A stretch of 64,000 nucleotides of DNA, taken from the NCBI GenBank assembly GCA_017983465.1, contig JAGOBK010000001.1, forward strand, positions 434,001 to 498,000, in the 5' to 3' direction. Below the pieces are notes generated by a model that had not been told where the DNA came from, ran no database searches, and saw nothing but the letters and a program-made list of their open reading frames with translations. The position numbers and the translations under genes are program-made. The DNA is from Crocinitomicaceae bacterium. GTDB taxonomy: Bacteria; Bacteroidota; Bacteroidia; Flavobacteriales_D; Crocinitomicaceae. Below are positions 61,923 to 64,000 of this stretch, in pieces. How positions within the stretch are numbered: position 1 is the first letter of the stretch; every line of letters begins with the position of its first letter.

Positions 61923-63047
61923 TTAGCCCTTCGGTTTCTCCATATGTCCATCGGCGTGCTTCGCAAAGCGTCCTTCTGAAACATCGTGTACTTGATCGTA
62001 GCGAGACCATGGCCATCCACCGAACTGTGTTTTCTGGTAGTCTTCGAATGCTTGGTAGATTTCTTCTTTGGTGTTCATCACGAATGGACCATGTTGAACG
62101 ACTGGTTCGTTGATTGGACGTCCTTGCAACACCAGAACCTTGGAAGTTTCCGTGTTGTTTTTTAAGGTCAGCGCCATTGTTGGGTCCACCTCTACTGCAT
62201 GGTAATGAGGGATTTCTTGTCCATCGATGGCCAAACGATTTCCTTCGTAGTAAAATAAAGTACGGTTGACTCCTGCAGCTGTTGCGGGTAAGGTCCACTG
62301 CGCATTGGGCTCCATGTGGATGTTGTAAATCGCGACATGGTTGTTTTCATCTGCCGCCCACGAATTTGGTGGCGAACCGATGTAACGGTGCTCGTTTAAT
62401 TTACCCACCAAGACTTCAATGTGACTTTCAACTCCTTGTGCATCCTTCGTGGAGAACTTTGGAACAGACTCCGACCAAATCATTTTGAAATGTGGTTGGA
62501 CCATTTTGCTTTTTTTCGGCAAATTCAACCATATCTGAAATAACTCTAAGGGATTGTCTTTGTCTTGATTCAACAGTGGGAACATCTCCGAATGCTGTAC
62601 GCCTTTTCCAGCGGTCATCCATTGCACATCGCCGTTTCCGTAACGTCCTGCGGCACCTAACGAGTCTGCGTGATCGACAAGGCCTGTTCGAACAACGGTA
62701 ATCGTTTCAAATCCACGATGTGGATGTCCAGGGAAGCCAGGAACCGTTGAGCCGTGATACATGCGGAAACCATCTTTGACGATGAAATCTTGTCCCATGT
62801 GGCGACCGTTGAATAAACTTGGATCAGGTCCGAGTTGTGCATTTCCTTTCGGGAAGAAATCTTCGTGGTGGACACAGAATAAAAAGGGATCTGCAGTTTC
62901 CCATTGGAATCCGAGTGCACGTATTTTTTTGATACTATTTTGTGTTTCTTTCATGTCTTCTTTTTCTTTGGACCAAGATGCAAAAGGTAAGGCAACCAAG
63001 GAAGATATTCCGAGGCCTAGTCTTGTGATGAAATTTCTTCTTTCCAT
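61923..63047 (-). CDS. Pirin family protein with Tat signal
   Basis: A protein of 374 residues. ERRNFITRLGLGISSLVALPFAS is a twin-arginine-type signal (RR followed by hydrophobic segment), so a folded, cofactor-loaded export is likely. The cupin core has GFPGHPHRGFETIT, the pirin metal-binding histidines, WMTAGKGVQHSE (second ligand set), and a second cupin half (IPHYHAVEVD, VLVLQGRPINEPVVQHGPFVMNT). Pirins are iron proteins, some with quercetinase activity; the substrate is unknown. A -7 box (TATTTTTG, 63074-63067) and a 6-4-6 inverted repeat (63097-63112) lie upstream. Confidence 0.88.
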   Translation of the reverse strand: MERRNFITRLGLGISSLVALPFASWSKEKEDMKETQNSIKKIRALGFQWETADPFLFCVHHEDFFPKGNAQLGPDPSLFNGRHMGQDFIVKDGFRMYHGSTVPGFPGHPHRGFETITVVRTGLVDHADSLGAAGRYGNGDVQWMTAGKGVQHSEMFPLLNQDKDNPLELFQIWLNLPKKSKMVQPHFKMIWSESVPKFSTKDAQGVESHIEVLVGKLNEHRYIGSPPNSWAADENNHVAIYNIHMEPNAQWTLPATAAGVNRTLFYYEGNRLAIDGQEIPHYHAVEVDPTMALTLKNNTETSKVLVLQGRPINEPVVQHGPFVMNTKEEIYQAFEDYQKTQFGGWPWSRYDQVHDVSEGRFAKHADGHMEKPKG

Positions 63048-63066
63048 GCGTTTTGAATTAACCTTT

Positions 63067-63112
63067 CAAAAATACAGGTTTTCGCATAGATTTTTCCTTA
63101 ACGAAGGTTAAG
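63067..63112 (-). promoter_or_regulatory. -7 box and inverted repeat upstream of the pirin gene
   Basis: The minus strand has TATTTTTG (63074-63067), a full -7 match 19 bases before the pirin ATG. Further upstream lies the inverted repeat CTTAAC-GAAG-GTTAAG (63097-63112), in the place of the -33/-50 region, a possible activator or repressor site. Confidence 0.5.
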
Positions 63113-63142
63113 AATTCTTGAAAGATGATGATGCTGTGAAAA

Positions 63143-64000
63143 CTAAGAAAGTTCTAACTTGAATTCAGATGTTTTATGGAATACTAAATCTGGATAGTCT
63201 TGTTCCGCCATCTGCAATAGGAATGGCGTTTCAGCCAAGAAAACGATGTTATCATCCTTGTCCGTTGCTAAGTAATTGGACTTCGCGCGCATGAAACTTT
63301 GCAACTGTTCATTGTTGTCGGTAGTAATCCAACACGCCTTGAAGTAATTTCTAGGAACGAAGCGACAATTCGCGCCATATTCGTGAATCAAACGGTAATT
63401 AATGACCTCAAATTGAAGTTGACCAACTGTTCCAACAATTTTACGATTTCCAGGTTGTTGAACGAATAACTGCGCAACTCCTTCATCGATCAACTGACGG
63501 ATTCCTTTCTCCAATTGCTTCGATTTTAACGGATCTAAGTTTTCTAGTTCCTGGAAAATTTCAGGAGAGAAACTCGGGATTCCTTTGTACATCATCACTT
63601 CGCCACTCGTAAGGGTATCACCAATTTTAAAGTTTCCGGTATCATATAAACCAACAACATCGCCTGGGAAGGCTTCATCGATGACACTTTTGTCCTGCGC
63701 CATGAAGGAAGTTGGATTCGGGAATTTTAATTTTTTATCTAAACGCACGTGCTGATAAAAGGTATTGCGTTCAAATTTGCCGGACACAACGCGCAAGAAT
63801 GCGATGCGGTCGCGGTGTTTTGGATCTAAGTTTGCGTGAATTTTGAAGACAAATCCAGAGAATTGATCGTCTCCAGGCTCTACCATTCGCTTATCTGTCT
63901 CACGTCCACGTGGGGATGGCGAAACTTCACAGAAGGTATCTAACAATTCTTTGACACCGAAATTATTAACTGCAGAACCAAAGAAAACTGGAGCAACATC
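63143..64000 (-). CDS. prfC: Peptide chain release factor 3, C-terminal part
   Basis: About 285 residues are in the window; the N-terminal GTPase domain lies beyond the right edge. [88 protein letters not shown] and the C-terminal domain are typical of RF3. It recycles RF1 and RF2 from the ribosome after termination. The frame is open to base 64000. Confidence 0.93.
   Translation of the reverse strand, partial: DVAPVFFGSAVNNFGVKELLDTFCEVSPSPRGRETDKRMVEPGDDQFSGFVFKIHANLDPKHRDRIAFLRVVSGKFERNTFYQHVRLDKKLKFPNPTSFMAQDKSVIDEAFPGDVVGLYDTGNFKIGDTLTSGEVMMYKGIPSFSPEIFQELENLDPLKSKQLEKGIRQLIDEGVAQLFVQQPGNRKIVGTVGQLQFEVINYRLIHEYGANCRFVPRNYFKACWITTDNNEQLQSFMRAKSNYLATDKDDNIVFLAETPFLLQMAEQDYPDLVFHKTSEFKLELS

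Noticed and set aside
61786..62298. Open frame of 170 codons antisense to nothing and overlapping pirin
   Set aside because: It is a shifted reading of the pirin gene (Arg/Ser-rich, no domain pattern).

Overview
The window reads as a chromosomal segment of a Gram-negative Bacteroidota, most likely order Flavobacteriales and possibly the Crocinitomicaceae/Fluviicola side (the family is an inference). The evidence is the number of type IX secretion system (T9SS) parts and cargo (PorQ, a PorE-like protein, several type A sorting tails, one type B/gliding tail), signal peptides ending in ..Q, -7 promoter boxes of the TAnnTTTG type with a TTG 16-23 bases upstream, the parA-parB-DUF5683-dapB-lepB-wbqC gene order, and fused or Bacteroidota-specific proteins (E1 alpha-beta fusion, DUF4476, DUF4139, collagen-like surface protein).

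Layout. 1-8.6 kb (minus): a large partial MORN/YwqK-like protein, a methyltransferase, a kelch-like T9SS cargo protein, a sulfur operon (MBL-rhodanese-rhodanese protein plus TauE exporter), a chalcone-isomerase-like protein and a DEAD-box helicase. 8.7-12.4 kb: a DUF4139 protein, a ParE-type toxin-antitoxin pair and a low-complexity DUF4476 protein. 12.5-18.8 kb: an exonuclease/GIY-YIG fusion, a PhnP-like MBL hydrolase, an amino-lipid synthesis pair (GlsA/OlsA- and GlsB/OlsB-like), an ECF sigma factor, PorQ and TrmN6. 18.8-26.3 kb: proS, an LTA-synthase-like enzyme, E1 alpha-beta fusion, unknown lipoproteins and a CYTH protein. 26.4-36.9 kb: T9SS type B protein, CapD/PglF-like sugar dehydratase, thioesterase, MORN protein, second TauE, threonine aldolase, PorE-like OmpA protein preceded by an 8-bp tandem repeat, and rplS. 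37-44 kb: FHA protein and the parA-parB-DUF5683-dapB-lepB-wbqC operon. 44-49 kb: tag, aroK, tRNA-Lys(TTT), a DNRLRE T9SS protein, and an ECF sigma factor with a membrane GIN-domain partner. 49.2-55.6 kb: a glycan-use cluster (GH13, GH92, TIM-barrel isomerase, PhyH) divergent from an AraC regulator, abutting the last 24 codons of a lost OmpA-family gene. 55.6-61.8 kb: an AT-rich accessory run of small secreted proteins and lipoproteins. 61.9-64 kb: a Tat-exported pirin and partial prfC.

The most unusual structure lies at 55.5-62.0 kb. The 3' end of the araC gene plus its downstream spacer (55 bp, one synonymous-type difference) is repeated at 61073-61127. Immediately before it, at about 60965-61022, lies a diverged copy of the 3' end of the pirin gene that sits at 61923. 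The locus therefore looks like two stacked units, each running from an araC 3' end through lipoprotein genes to a pirin 3' end, and each unit carries a member of the same lipoprotein family (EKRLYRPG motif). No integrase or transposase is visible.

Limits: everything was read by eye from the sequence and translations. Family names rest on recognised motifs and architectures, not on searches. Many small lipoproteins have no function I can name.
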